Assembly (NCBI RefSeq): GCF_005405585.1
Contig: NZ_BJEQ01000011.1
Span: forward strand, 91,988-155,987
Length of the DNA stretch: 64,000 nucleotides
Reading direction: 5' to 3'
Origin: Agarivorans sp. Toyoura001
Lineage (GTDB): Bacteria; Pseudomonadota; Gammaproteobacteria; Enterobacterales; Celerinatantimonadaceae
The notes below the pieces were generated by a model, which did no database searches, was not told the origin of the DNA, and saw nothing but the letters and a program-made list of their open reading frames with translations. Shown piece after piece: positions 17,600 to 26,066 of this stretch. Position 1 is the first letter of the stretch; the number at the start of each line of letters is the position of its first letter. A program made the position numbers and the translations under genes.

Positions 17600-18508
17600 C
17601 TAGGCTAGGTTCACTAGCAGTAAAATCATTACTGGGCAGAGTAGGCTTAAGATAAAACCGCTAGCGATGGCGGCAGGCACCAATTGGTTGCCTCCCGCGC
17701 GTTGTAGCATAGGCAATGAAAAGTCCATGGCGGTTGCGCCGGCGTAACCGATAGTCGCCGCTGGCGAGCGCTGCATTAAACTGGGAATAAGCAGCAAGGT
17801 TATTAACTCTCTACTCAAATCAGCAAAGAAAGCGGTGCTGCCAATCAGTGGTGTTGTGGCTTTGCTCAGCAATGCACCCGATAAAGAGTACCAGCCAAAT
17901 CCGCTACTCATGGCTAAACCTATATTGATCGGCAGTTCGAATAGGTAAGCGGTTATTGCTCCCGCGGGTAATGAACTCGCCACTACCACTAGCGCAATGA
18001 TTAAACCACGCCGATTGAGTACTAATTGACGCAAGCTAATACCTGCACTGCGCAGCTCAATACCGATGCAAAAGATTAAGATGATTAACGCGTATTCCGC
18101 CAATACTGATTGAGCAGGTAAGGTTTGTTGGTAGCTTATGCCTGCTAATAAACCAACCACTAATAATGCAATCAGCACTAGCGGTTCTTTAAACATGGCC
18201 AACTTGCTATTGCTTTTTCGATGCTGAGGCTCAGCCTTAGGCATGGCTAAGTAGCGGCCCACAAAAAACAAAGCAGAAAGGTTGAACACCAATAGCAAGC
18301 CTACTAGGGTGGCTGCTTGGCTAAATAACTGAACAATGTTTTGCCCAAGATTCTCGATAAAGGCTAAGCCGTAGCCCATTAAAAATAAGATCAGGTACAA
18401 CATCCAGCTACTTAGTCGGCGAACAGAGGCCAAAATGGCGGGATGTTTTACAGGAATGACATACCCCACAATTAATGCACCTAAAATCATTAATAAGCTG
18501 CTATACAT
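17600..18508 (-). CDS. lysO: Lysine exporter LysO family protein (YbjE-like)
   Basis: Inner-membrane exporter of L-lysine in E. coli. About ten hydrophobic helices; the N-terminus MYSSLLMILGALIVGYVIP and the SSWMLYLILFLMGYGLAFIENL stretch match LysO closely, and the second half has the family's SSGFGWYSLSG motif with conserved glycines and acidic residues. I start at ATG 18508, preceded by AAGGA at 7 nt; the longer frame would need a TTG at 18526 without a ribosome site. The gene is convergent with arcB. Regulation (ArgP or a lysine riboswitch in other taxa) is not visible here. Confidence 0.88.
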   Translation of the reverse strand: MYSSLLMILGALIVGYVIPVKHPAILASVRRLSSWMLYLILFLMGYGLAFIENLGQNIVQLFSQAATLVGLLLVFNLSALFFVGRYLAMPKAEPQHRKSNSKLAMFKEPLVLIALLVVGLLAGISYQQTLPAQSVLAEYALIILIFCIGIELRSAGISLRQLVLNRRGLIIALVVVASSLPAGAITAYLFELPINIGLAMSSGFGWYSLSGALLSKATTPLIGSTAFFADLSRELITLLLIPSLMQRSPAATIGYAGATAMDFSLPMLQRAGGNQLVPAAIASGFILSLLCPVMILLLVNLA

Positions 18509-18607
18509 CTCTGTGTCCTTACTCAAGCGGAGCTGAAATATAGCAGCAAAATGAAACTCTCACCAGTGAACAACTAGCGCATAGTGTCGACAGTATTTTG
18601 TAGAGGG

Positions 18608-19408
18608 TTATTTTTTATTAGCAGAACGAAAAGGCAGGCTAAGTAAACCGCTAAGTTGTTGGTTATCCTCAGCCTTTGGCCAATGGCTTAAACCAAAACG
18701 AAGACCAGAATGGCCTTGCTGAGGCTGTGCCACATAGCTATTAAACAGGCGGTCCCAAATGGAAAGGTTAAAGCCGTAGTTTGCATTGTGTTCATGGCGA
18801 AACCGCGAATGGTGTACTCGGTGCATATCAGGAGTGACCAGTAGTTTTCTGACAACGGCATCTAACTTAAGTGGCAGTTTTAAGTTGCTGTGATTAAACA
18901 TCGCCATGCCGTTAAGGATGACCTCAAACAAAAATACCGCCATTACTGGTACACCCAGCAACACAATAAAGCCAAGTTTAATCAGCATTGATAGCACTAT
19001 TTCAATGGGATGAAAGCGCAGGCCTAAGCTAACATCGTAATCGGGGTCGACATGGTGCATGCGATGTACCCGCCATAGTAGCGGTATAGCGTGAAATAAA
19101 CGGTGTTGCCAATAAATGGCGCAATCTAGCAATACAATGGCTATGGGAATGCTTAAGTAAGGAGATAAGGTGAGTTGATTGAGTAAACCAAGCTGGTGTT
19201 GAGCGGCCCCATGGGCGAGGGCTAGCGTTCCGATGGGAAAAATAAGTTTAATCACTAAGCCATTAATCATTATTAAGCTTAAATTGGCTGGCCAACGTTG
19301 TTTGCGAGAAATAACTCGAGTATGCCTAGGCCAGAAGACTTCTAGCAGCATAAAAAGAACTAATAAACCGGCGAATATAATGAGTCGCCACAGATCGAGA
19401 GATTGCAT
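18608..19408 (-). CDS. Sterol desaturase/fatty acid hydroxylase family membrane protein
   Basis: Diiron membrane oxygenase-type protein. The eight-histidine clusters that bind the two irons are all present: HRLFH, HRMHHVD and HRVHHS, plus an additional His in FNHSN, embedded in four or five membrane helices. Substrate unknown; candidates in bacteria include lipid hydroxylation or desaturation. I favour ATG 19408 (MQSLDLWRLIIFAGLLVLF) because the first helix follows at once as in relatives, but no clear ribosome site is present and an ATG at 19432 is possible. The full open frame runs to 19510 and would overlap the divergent GAF gene start. Confidence 0.85.
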   Translation of the reverse strand: MQSLDLWRLIIFAGLLVLFMLLEVFWPRHTRVISRKQRWPANLSLIMINGLVIKLIFPIGTLALAHGAAQHQLGLLNQLTLSPYLSIPIAIVLLDCAIYWQHRLFHAIPLLWRVHRMHHVDPDYDVSLGLRFHPIEIVLSMLIKLGFIVLLGVPVMAVFLFEVILNGMAMFNHSNLKLPLKLDAVVRKLLVTPDMHRVHHSRFRHEHNANYGFNLSIWDRLFNSYVAQPQQGHSGLRFGLSHWPKAEDNQQLSGLLSLPFRSANKK

Positions 19409-19508
19409 AAGCCGAAGTATACTAAGCGTCATTGAAACAACAAGTAAAGCTACGCTAAAATGACAATAATCAAAATAAGGGAATTGACTCTTATTTGAGG
19501 AGAGCAAC

Positions 19509-19931
19509 ATGGATTTACAAAATTGGTTAAAAACCGCAGCTCAATCCTTCGATATGCAACTTGGCATTATTAGCCGTATTCAAGACAACCGTTATGAAGT
19601 GTTAGCCGCATACTCCAGCCTAGATTTAGTTAAAGCGGGTGACGAGTTTCCAGTGGATATGACCTATTGTGCTGATGTAGTTAGCAAAGCCCAAATAATG
19701 GCCTATCATCAAGTAGGGGCAATGACCGAGATGTGTTTGCACCCTTGTTACCAAGCTATGCACTTAGAAAGCTATATAGGCACGCCACTTTTGGTTGATG
19801 ATTGTATCGTCGGTACCCTTAACTTTTCATCCCTAGAGCCCAGAAAACAAGGATTCTCAGAGCAAGATAGGGAAAAAATTCAACAACTAGCGGCTGAATA
19901 TCTAAATTTTTCTAATTCTCAAGTTGATTAA
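19509..19931 (+). CDS. Single GAF domain protein
   Basis: A 140-residue stand-alone GAF sensor with no output domain. The pattern fits GAF domains: an N-terminal helix, MQLGIISRIQDNRYEVLAAYS, a loop with MTYCADVV, the YIGTPLLVDDCIVGTLNFSS core, and a C-terminal helix. Cys residues in MTYCADV and MCLHPCYQ could bind a cofactor or redox signal, but this is not shown. The ATG has GAGGAG 6-7 nt upstream. It lies just before the HD-GYP gene in the same direction (161 bp apart), so it might feed a signal into c-di-GMP turnover; that is inference. Confidence 0.85.
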   Translation: MDLQNWLKTAAQSFDMQLGIISRIQDNRYEVLAAYSSLDLVKAGDEFPVDMTYCADVVSKAQIMAYHQVGAMTEMCLHPCYQAMHLESYIGTPLLVDDCIVGTLNFSSLEPRKQGFSEQDREKIQQLAAEYLNFSNSQVD

Positions 19932-20092
19932 ACTTGTTAAAGAATTTACATTTTGTTCCCCTTTTTTGATAGCGATAACAATCTACACTTTTAGAGCAGG
20001 CTATTTTCTTTGTTTGCTTTAGTATTATTAAGTAATCGTAAATCCTGCTTCAGGGAAGAACATAGTATTTATATGAGTGATGACTGAGCCGT

Positions 20093-21286
20093 ATGACGAG
20101 CCCAAAAACCGATATTCGAACTATCGAGATTGATGCCTTAAAAAAAGGCATGTATGTGGTCTCTATTACCAGTCAATCTGGAAAAACCAGCGTAGCCCAA
20201 TCAGGCCGAATTACCCAAGCCGAACAAGTAAAGTTACTTAAACGCAAAGGGGTAAAAGTGGTGTCGGTAGATTGGTCTCGTAGCGTTTTTGAAGACGATA
20301 GTTCCCAAGCAAAAACCACCGAAATTAACTCCGCGAGTAGTAAGGTTAAAAAACTTAGCGGCGAAAGCGAAAAGCTTGCCGCCAAAAAGTTGTTTAACGA
20401 AGCCAAAAGTTTACAAACTAAATTTTTTAGGCAGCTACAACAAGGCGAACCCATCGACATTGAGCCGATGGAGCGTGCCGCAGAAGGCTTAATTGACTCT
20501 TTAGAAAACCAAAGTGGTGCGATGTTGTGTTTGGCTAAAATTAGGGCCAAAGACAAATACCTGATGGAGCACTCCTTAAATGTAGGCATGTTACTGGCGT
20601 ATTTTGGTCGCTCCTTAGGGATGAGTAAGTCGGTACAAAAGCAATTGCTTATGGGTGGAATGCTGCACGATATAGGTAAAATTAATACGCCTGACGAAAT
20701 CCTGCATAAACCTGGCAAACTTACCGACGACGAATTTGTCATCATGCGTGAGCATGTTGTACACAGCCATAATATTCTTAAGGTGCAGGAAGGCATTAGC
20801 AAAATCATGCTGGAGATCGCCAGCAACCACCACGAGCGTTTAGACGGCTTAGGTTACCCTAACAAGCTGAAAGGTGAGCAGTTGTCTAGCTACACCCGTA
20901 TGGCTAATATTGTGGATTGTTACGACGCTCTCACCGCTGACCGTGTTTATAAAAGTGGTATGCCGCCTACAGCGGCGTTCCGTATCTTACTGAGTGGAGT
21001 AGGAACGCAGTTTGATAAAGTGTTAATTGAGAAATTTATTCGCTGTATGGGGGTTTACCCAGTAGGCACTTTAGTGAAACTCAAATCCAAGAAATTGGGT
21101 GTGGTGGTTGAGCGTAATGAGCTGAAACCCTTACAGCCTATTATTAAACTGGTTTTTAATGCCGCGACCAATACTCATACTGAGGTTAAACTTATAGATT
21201 TAAGTAAGTACAGCCATGAAGAAATTGAGGGCGCAGTATCGCCCAGGGATTATGGTATTTCTTTAGACCGGTTTCTTGCAGAATAG
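20093..21286 (+). CDS. HD-GYP c-di-GMP phosphodiesterase with N-terminal DUF3391
   Basis: Hydrolyses c-di-GMP to pGpG/GMP. The 397 residues contain a DUF3391 domain (about 8-130; IEIDALKKGMYV... at its start) and an HD-GYP domain from about 140 to 320. The metal-binding motifs are intact: HDIGK near residue 192 and HHERLDGLGYP near 245-255, followed by the R-ANIVDCYDALTADR block. This arrangement matches active V. cholerae PdeB-type enzymes. Terminated by the hairpin at 21288-21317. Together with the cyclase at 12.2 kb and the GGDEF-EAL protein at 48.9 kb it indicates rich c-di-GMP control. Confidence 0.93.
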   Translation: MTSPKTDIRTIEIDALKKGMYVVSITSQSGKTSVAQSGRITQAEQVKLLKRKGVKVVSVDWSRSVFEDDSSQAKTTEINSASSKVKKLSGESEKLAAKKLFNEAKSLQTKFFRQLQQGEPIDIEPMERAAEGLIDSLENQSGAMLCLAKIRAKDKYLMEHSLNVGMLLAYFGRSLGMSKSVQKQLLMGGMLHDIGKINTPDEILHKPGKLTDDEFVIMREHVVHSHNILKVQEGISKIMLEIASNHHERLDGLGYPNKLKGEQLSSYTRMANIVDCYDALTADRVYKSGMPPTAAFRILLSGVGTQFDKVLIEKFIRCMGVYPVGTLVKLKSKKLGVVVERNELKPLQPIIKLVFNAATNTHTEVKLIDLSKYSHEEIEGAVSPRDYGISLDRFLAE

Positions 21287-21287
21287 A

Positions 21288-21317
21288 AAAAGGGTTAGCT
21301 GCTAGGCTAACCCTTTT
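21288..21317. terminator. Bidirectional terminator between HD-GYP and PCuAC genes
   Basis: AAAAGGGTTAGC (21288-21299) and GCTAACCCTTTT (21306-21317) form a perfect 12-bp stem with a 6-nt loop directly after the HD-GYP stop and 4 bp from the convergent PCuAC stop. A/T arms serve both directions. Confidence 0.85.
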
Positions 21318-21321
21318 AGTA

Positions 21322-21768
21322 TTAGTGGTGATGCTTCATCTTATGCATCACTTTGTTTATCGGTACTTGCAGTTGTTGTTGGCTACCATCAGAAAAATCG
21401 AGAGTTAGCTGCAACTCTTCACCTTCTTTAAACGGTATCTGCAAATCAAACAACATTAGGTGTAAGCCGCCGGGCTTAAGCTCCACCATTGTGTTGGCTG
21501 CTACTTTTATTTCCTTTACTTGGCGCATTTTCATCACATCGCCGTCCATTAACATTGTATGCAGTTCAACCCGCCCTGCGGCAGGCGTCGCTGCAGCTAC
21601 CAAGCTAATATCTTGGTCTCCGCGGTTATGCAAGCTAAGAAAAATAGCGCTTGTGGGAGCATTTGGCGGGGTAGCGCGGGCATAAACCTCTTTAACTGCT
21701 ATTGAGCTTTCAGCAGCAACACTATAAGCACTGAATAAGAGGCTGATAACTAGCAAAAACGGTCGCAT
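21322..21768 (-). CDS. Periplasmic copper chaperone PCu(A)C family
   Basis: Binds Cu(I) in the periplasm and hands it to the CuA or CuB centre of cytochrome oxidase. A signal peptide ends at VAA near residue 19. The copper motif H(M)X10M...HxM is seen as HTMLMDGDVMKM around 68-80 and GGLHLMLF around 100-107. A Met/His-rich tail (MHKMKHHH) may add copper affinity. Downstream partner of the SCO gene (12 bp apart), so the two likely act in sequence. Confidence 0.92.
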   Translation of the reverse strand: MRPFLLVISLLFSAYSVAAESSIAVKEVYARATPPNAPTSAIFLSLHNRGDQDISLVAAATPAAGRVELHTMLMDGDVMKMRQVKEIKVAANTMVELKPGGLHLMLFDLQIPFKEGEELQLTLDFSDGSQQQLQVPINKVMHKMKHHH

Positions 21769-21780
21769 AAATAGTCCTTG

Positions 21781-22392
21781 TTATTGAGGGAGTAGCTGCT
21801 GAATTTTGGCGACAACAGGAGCTGGGTCTAAGGTATGAGGAACTTTGGCTAACAGTTCTCCATCCGCATTGATAAAATAAAAGAAAGAGCTGTGGTCTAC
21901 GCTGTATTCAAGTTGTGAATCAGGAGTTTCTACGTATTTGTAATAAACCCCTAAGGCTTGAGTTAACCCTAAAAGTTGCCCTTCTTGTGGGCTTAAACCA
22001 ACAATGTCTGGGTGAAAGTAACCTGCGTAAGTGCTTACCGTAGCAGGGTCATCTCGTTTAGGGTCAACACTAACAAACAAGCTTTGTAGTTGCTGGCGTT
22101 GCTCTTCAGACACTTCTTGTAAAGCTGCACTCAATATTGCCAGTGAAGTAGGGCATACGTCAGGGCAATGGGTAAAACCAAAATAAGCGATATAGAGCTT
22201 TTTGTCGGCACTAAGCTGGCTAAAACGGCCATCACTGCTTTCAATCTTAAATAGACTGGTTGGTACGGTTGCAATCACTCTGGCTGAAGCAGTTTGTGTA
22301 AAGGGTTCAGGCGGGGCTGAGAACCATTGAAAGCTCATTACACCAGCTAAACCACTGACTATTATCACTGCTATCCATGCTAGGTATTTCAT
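21781..22392 (-). CDS. SCO1/SenC family copper-delivery thioredoxin-like protein
   Basis: Membrane-anchored thioredoxin-fold protein that inserts copper into the CuA site or keeps its cysteines reduced. N-terminal anchor at about 5-22; the CxxxC copper motif is in HCPDVCPTS near residues 76-84, and the third ligand His is in VDHSSFFYF near 167. All ligands are present. Its start overlaps the stop of the upstream FixH-like gene by 4 nt, and PCuAC follows, making a three-gene copper/oxidase cassette. The oxidase itself is not in the window. Confidence 0.93.
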   Translation of the reverse strand: MKYLAWIAVIIVSGLAGVMSFQWFSAPPEPFTQTASARVIATVPTSLFKIESSDGRFSQLSADKKLYIAYFGFTHCPDVCPTSLAILSAALQEVSEEQRQQLQSLFVSVDPKRDDPATVSTYAGYFHPDIVGLSPQEGQLLGLTQALGVYYKYVETPDSQLEYSVDHSSFFYFINADGELLAKVPHTLDPAPVVAKIQQLLPQ

Positions 22393-22844
22393 TGACTATC
22401 CACCTCAAAACTTAGGGCCACAGGACGTTTAGGATCAAGTGACACAATTTCAGCGCGCCAGCGCATTTTTCCAGTATTACAAATGGGCAGCAGCAAGTCG
22501 GCTTGGTACAGTCCATTGTCATTGGGCTCTAAACTGACACTGACTTCACCCATGTACATCTCAACGCCTTGCAAACTAAGCGTTAATGGTGGCGGGTTTG
22601 ACTGACTAGTACTGAGCTGTATTTGTTGCACTAACATTGCTGGCAAGCTATTCGTTGGTAGTTGTAGTTGCCATTGTTGATCGGCGACTTGCCATTCACA
22701 GCTTGCGTTTTGCAATTGTTCACAGTGACTAAACTCAACACTTGCTAATTGCTGTTGTTGCCAGTAACTAATACCTAATCCAAGGCCAAATGCGCCAGTA
22801 ATTACTGCTAATACCAGTAACAATTTTTGAATTAAACCAGTCAT
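22389..22844 (-). CDS. Membrane-anchored periplasmic protein, FixH/YtkA-like
   Basis: A 151-residue protein with one N-terminal helix (about 7-27) and a periplasmic domain. Around residues 85-130 it has an Ig-like segment, VEMYMGEVSVSLEPNDNGLY followed by LLPICNTGKMRWRAEI, which resembles the FixH/YtkA pattern (methionine loop, Gly-Tyr, Leu-Pro, then Trp). A Cys pair near 40-50 (HCEQLQNASC) may form a disulfide. It is translationally coupled to the SCO gene, consistent with a role in oxidase assembly. Domain call is by eye and tentative. Confidence 0.6.
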   Translation of the reverse strand: MTGLIQKLLLVLAVITGAFGLGLGISYWQQQQLASVEFSHCEQLQNASCEWQVADQQWQLQLPTNSLPAMLVQQIQLSTSQSNPPPLTLSLQGVEMYMGEVSVSLEPNDNGLYQADLLLPICNTGKMRWRAEIVSLDPKRPVALSFEVDSQ

Positions 22845-22997
22845 TTATGCTTCCATTGCGCCGCTAAGTTTACGCCACTACTACAGGTAGAGCTAATCTA
22901 CTCTGCTTGAATTAATCTCTCAAGCCTTAATAATTAAATAGCCTTAGAGTGAGAACTATTTATGATTTACTGGGTCTGCTAATAAAAGGGAGTGTTT

Positions 22998-23951
22998 ATG
23001 CAAAACAAGTTTTTCCGTTGGTCTAGCGTGCTGTTACTGAGCTTTCTGCTAGCGGGTTGCGGTATGCGTTTTGTGTACAACAACCTTAGTTGGTTAGCCT
23101 ATTGCTATATCGACGATTATGTGGATATGAATAGCGAGCAACGCGCAGTATTCAAACCCATGCTTAGCCAGTGGTTAGATTGGCACCGTGGAGAACAACT
23201 ACCGATTTACTTAGCCCAATTGAAGCTGTTTAGGGCGCAAGTAAACAACGGCATTAGTCAGCCGCAATTGCTTGAGCAAGTTGATGCGTGGCGTGAACAC
23301 TATCGCGTTTTGGCCTCTTACGTATATCTTGATGTTGCTCAACTGGCGCAAACGGCTTCTCAGCAGCAACTTAACGATTTTATGAGCAAACTGGCTGAGC
23401 AGCGAGATGATGCGGATCGTCAACAAAGCCATTACGACTACCGCGTTGAGCACTTATCTAAAAGCGTTGATCGTTGGTTAGGTAGTGTAAGCTCCCAGCA
23501 AGAACAAGTTATTCAGCACGTGGCTAAGCAGTTGATTGATACCCGACCAGACTGGCATACGGTGCAAAGTAAATGGCAGCAGTACCTAGCCTTTTCTTTG
23601 GGGCAACAGCGTACAAGTGATAATTTTGAACAGCAGTTTTATGTATTAATGGTTAACTCTGAGCAGCTGTGGCCACCAGGATTAACGGAAAGACTCAAGC
23701 AAAATCAAGTATTGTGGGCGGGTAGTATGAGCGAGGTTCTTGCGTTGGCTAATAAAAAACAAAAGCGTCATATCTTGGCTAAGATAGACGCTTATATTGA
23801 CGACGTGCAATCACTGCTTGAAGACAAGTCGGAGCCAGTTAAACCTGCCGTGGTAGCAGGTTTAATTGAACAGTTTGCTGTTAAGCAGCCACTTTTAGTG
23901 GCGAGCTGTTGTCTTGGCGAAACTGCACTGGGCGACCAACAGGTAAAATAG
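22998..23951 (+). CDS. DUF6279 family lipoprotein
   Basis: Predicted outer-membrane or inner-membrane lipoprotein of unknown function. Lipobox LLAGC at about residues 16-20, then the family hallmark [25 protein letters not shown] and [13 protein letters not shown]. The rest is helical. I start at ATG 22998 since GGGAG lies 5 nt upstream; a GTG two codons earlier is less likely. Its last 71 bp overlap the 3' end of the convergent acetate transporter gene, a long overlap for convergent bacterial genes. Confidence 0.8.
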   Translation: MQNKFFRWSSVLLLSFLLAGCGMRFVYNNLSWLAYCYIDDYVDMNSEQRAVFKPMLSQWLDWHRGEQLPIYLAQLKLFRAQVNNGISQPQLLEQVDAWREHYRVLASYVYLDVAQLAQTASQQQLNDFMSKLAEQRDDADRQQSHYDYRVEHLSKSVDRWLGSVSSQQEQVIQHVAKQLIDTRPDWHTVQSKWQQYLAFSLGQQRTSDNFEQQFYVLMVNSEQLWPPGLTERLKQNQVLWAGSMSEVLALANKKQKRHILAKIDAYIDDVQSLLEDKSEPVKPAVVAGLIEQFAVKQPLLVASCCLGETALGDQQVK

Positions 23952-24489
23952 TACGGCCGTATTCTGCGTTAAGCACTTGAGCCATTGCAAAGTAGATAGC
24001 TGATAAACCACAGAAGATACCTTCGAAGCCAGCAATAGTGCCAATCAGTTCACTGCCAGTAAAATCACGTAGTGCAAGCAATGCAAACAAAATGGTTAAG
24101 CTACCAAATACAACTTGTTTAGCGGTTGGGTAACGCAATGAACCAACAAACATAAACGCAGTGAATAAGCCCCATAGTGCTAAATACCAACCCATAAATG
24201 CATGTGGGCTGGGCTCTGCTAGGCCCATCTTAGGCATGATTAACAAGCCAACTAGGGTTAGCCAAAATAAACCGTAAGAAGTAAATGCGGTAGTACCAAA
24301 AGTATCACCACGTTTGAAACACATAATGCCAACAATTACTTGTGACAAACCACCATAGAAAATGCCCATGGCCAAAATCATTGCATCAATCGGGAAAAAG
24401 CCAGCATTGTGAATGTTCAGTAAAACGGTGGTCATACCGAAACCCATTAATCCAAGTGGTGCTGGGTTAGCGGTAGTAGTATTGCTCAT
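23881..24489 (-). CDS. satP: Acetate uptake transporter, SatP/YaaH (GPR1/FUN34) family
   Basis: Six-helix acetate/succinate-proton symporter. The family signature [18 protein letters not shown] starts at about residue 8, and the FGT, YGLFW and [12 protein letters not shown] segments are conserved. I start at ATG 24489 rather than 24504: the shorter form is family-like, with GGAA about 9 nt upstream. A near-consensus CRP site lies about 80 bp upstream, matching carbon control of acetate uptake. The C-terminal 24 codons overlap the convergent lipoprotein gene. Confidence 0.92.
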   Translation of the reverse strand: MSNTTTANPAPLGLMGFGMTTVLLNIHNAGFFPIDAMILAMGIFYGGLSQVIVGIMCFKRGDTFGTTAFTSYGLFWLTLVGLLIMPKMGLAEPSPHAFMGWYLALWGLFTAFMFVGSLRYPTAKQVVFGSLTILFALLALRDFTGSELIGTIAGFEGIFCGLSAIYFAMAQVLNAEYGRTILPVGRPVQFRQDNSSPLKVAA

Positions 24490-24569
24490 AGTATGTGATT
24501 CCAATAAAAAGGTGAAAAAGCGCTCGGCTTAAACGGGTGTGCATTATCTGAGCGAGCTTAATCTATCGA

Positions 24570-24585
24570 TGTGATCTAGATCAAT
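24570..24585. promoter_or_regulatory. CRP-binding site between satP and the divergent tautomerase gene
   Basis: TGTGATCTAGATCAAT departs from the CRP consensus TGTGA-N6-TCACA at only two bases. It lies 81 bp upstream of the satP ATG and 89 bp upstream of the divergent gene at 24674, so it could act on either promoter; activation of satP fits known biology of acetate uptake. Confidence 0.7.
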
Positions 24586-24673
24586 CTTTTCTTGGGTTTT
24601 TTGTTAAATTGTATGACTAATTAATTCCACCTTTTGTAAACCCTAAAATACAGACAAGGACTTAGCCTAAAAT

Positions 24674-25015
24674 ATGCCACATTGCATCGTTGAGTATTCC
24701 AAAGATCTTCCCACTACATTCGATATAGAGCAGGTACTTTTGAGCTTGTTCGAGGTATTAAAAGACAGTGCCGAGTTTGAAGAAGCATCAATAAAACTGC
24801 GTGCTATCGCTTACCCGGATTTACTCAGCGGTTTAGATGAACATAGTTTTGTACATGTTCGCCTGCATATTTTATCGGGGCGAAGTACTGCACAAAAGCG
24901 GGCGTTAACCGAGGCAATGGTTGAACATTTGTCACCTCAGCTAAACATGGTGAAAAGCTTAAGCGCTGAAGTGGTGGATATTCAGCGCGAAAGTTACAGT
25001 AAGCGAGTTATTTAG
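24674..25015 (+). CDS. 5-carboxymethyl-2-hydroxymuconate delta-isomerase (CHMI) family protein
   Basis: Tautomerase-superfamily protein of 113 residues. It begins MPHCIVEYSKDL: after Met removal Pro-1 would be the catalytic base, as in HpaF. The mid-section VHVRLHILSGRSTAQKRALTEAMV is typical for CHMI. No other homoprotocatechuate genes are present, so the physiological substrate is probably different or unknown. Ends with a 4-nt overlap with the convergent esterase gene. Confidence 0.85.
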   Translation: MPHCIVEYSKDLPTTFDIEQVLLSLFEVLKDSAEFEEASIKLRAIAYPDLLSGLDEHSFVHVRLHILSGRSTAQKRALTEAMVEHLSPQLNMVKSLSAEVVDIQRESYSKRVI

Positions 25016-26010
25016 TTGGTTTTGTCTAATGTAAATTTGTCGAGCAAGGTGAGGCGAGTTAAGGCCAGTTGGGTAGGGCCTTGCTGTTGCTTGATAAAAC
25101 GCAAACAGCCAATTTCACAAAACGCCAGGTCACTAGCCACTGGATAGAGGTTAAAGCTAAGTTCGTTGTCTTGTAAATCTTTGCATAACAAACGGAGGCC
25201 TTGTGCTTCGCAGTTTGCGATGGTGACGTAGTCTTGCTGATTGCCATAGTCTCCAGCGAGTGCGCTAAGGTCTAGTTGTTGGTTGGTGGGTAAGTGGTAA
25301 TCGCTATTGTGCTGCTCAAACATCCAAGTCCAAAAACTAGGGCTGTTATAGAGGTCTTGCCAAATGTTATGTGGGTGCTGCGGATACCAAGTGGTTTGCA
25401 GCATGGCTTGGCGTGGCATGTGGGCGAGTTTTTCGGCTAATTCCAATGAAAACTCAGCCGGAATCACTTCATCTTTTAGCCCATGCGCTAACCAAATAGG
25501 TAAGTGGCTAAGGCGTTGGTAGAGCTCTTCGCATACTGGTCGCGGTGGCGTTTTTAGCGACCACGGTGCTAAATGGTTTGGATCTCCTGCGGCCAACACA
25601 CTTAGCGCGGCAAAGCGCCTTGGTTGAGCCAGGGCTAGATTCATTGCGCCAAATCCCCCCATACTTAAACCACTTAAATAGATGCGGCTTTTGTCGATGT
25701 TAAATTGTTGCTCAATTTCATCGAGCAAGCTAATGAGCTCGGCAATCGCCCAGCCTTCTCGACCCTCGGGTACATGTGGGGTGATGCAAATGGCGTTTAG
25801 GTGGTGCTGCTGTAGATAGGCATTTGGCCCAAATTCTAATAAGTGCTGTATGTCTTGGCCTATTTCACCGCGACCATGCAAAAACAACACTAAAGGATAA
25901 GCGGTATTAGAGTCTAACTGGCTAGGTTGGCTTACAAGGTATTGGTAGGAAGGACGCTGCTGATGAGTATGCTGCTGAACCGAGAGAGTATGAGAATGCG
26001 CTGAGTTCAC
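25012..26010 (-). CDS. Alpha/beta hydrolase (esterase/phospholipase-like)
   Basis: Cytoplasmic serine hydrolase, no signal peptide. The oxyanion region LVLFLHGRGEIGQD, nucleophile elbow GLSMGGFG (about 129-136), the acid in GLKDEVIP and the catalytic His in HPHNIWQDLY are in the expected order. This pattern matches the dienelactone-hydrolase/PHB-depolymerase-like group. About 90 extra C-terminal residues after the catalytic domain have no domain I recognise. The start is GTG at 26010 with AGGAG 6 nt upstream. Confidence 0.85.
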   Translation of the reverse strand: MNSAHSHTLSVQQHTHQQRPSYQYLVSQPSQLDSNTAYPLVLFLHGRGEIGQDIQHLLEFGPNAYLQQHHLNAICITPHVPEGREGWAIAELISLLDEIEQQFNIDKSRIYLSGLSMGGFGAMNLALAQPRRFAALSVLAAGDPNHLAPWSLKTPPRPVCEELYQRLSHLPIWLAHGLKDEVIPAEFSLELAEKLAHMPRQAMLQTTWYPQHPHNIWQDLYNSPSFWTWMFEQHNSDYHLPTNQQLDLSALAGDYGNQQDYVTIANCEAQGLRLLCKDLQDNELSFNLYPVASDLAFCEIGCLRFIKQQQGPTQLALTRLTLLDKFTLDKTN

Positions 26011-26066
26011 GTTAAGCTCCTTTTTGCTTAATACCTAACGTGAACCATCATAGCGAGATAAAGGGA

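Noticed and set aside
20173..20826. 217-codon minus strand ORF over the HD-GYP gene
   Set aside because: Opposes an intact catalytic domain; Cys/Leu/Ser-rich shadow.
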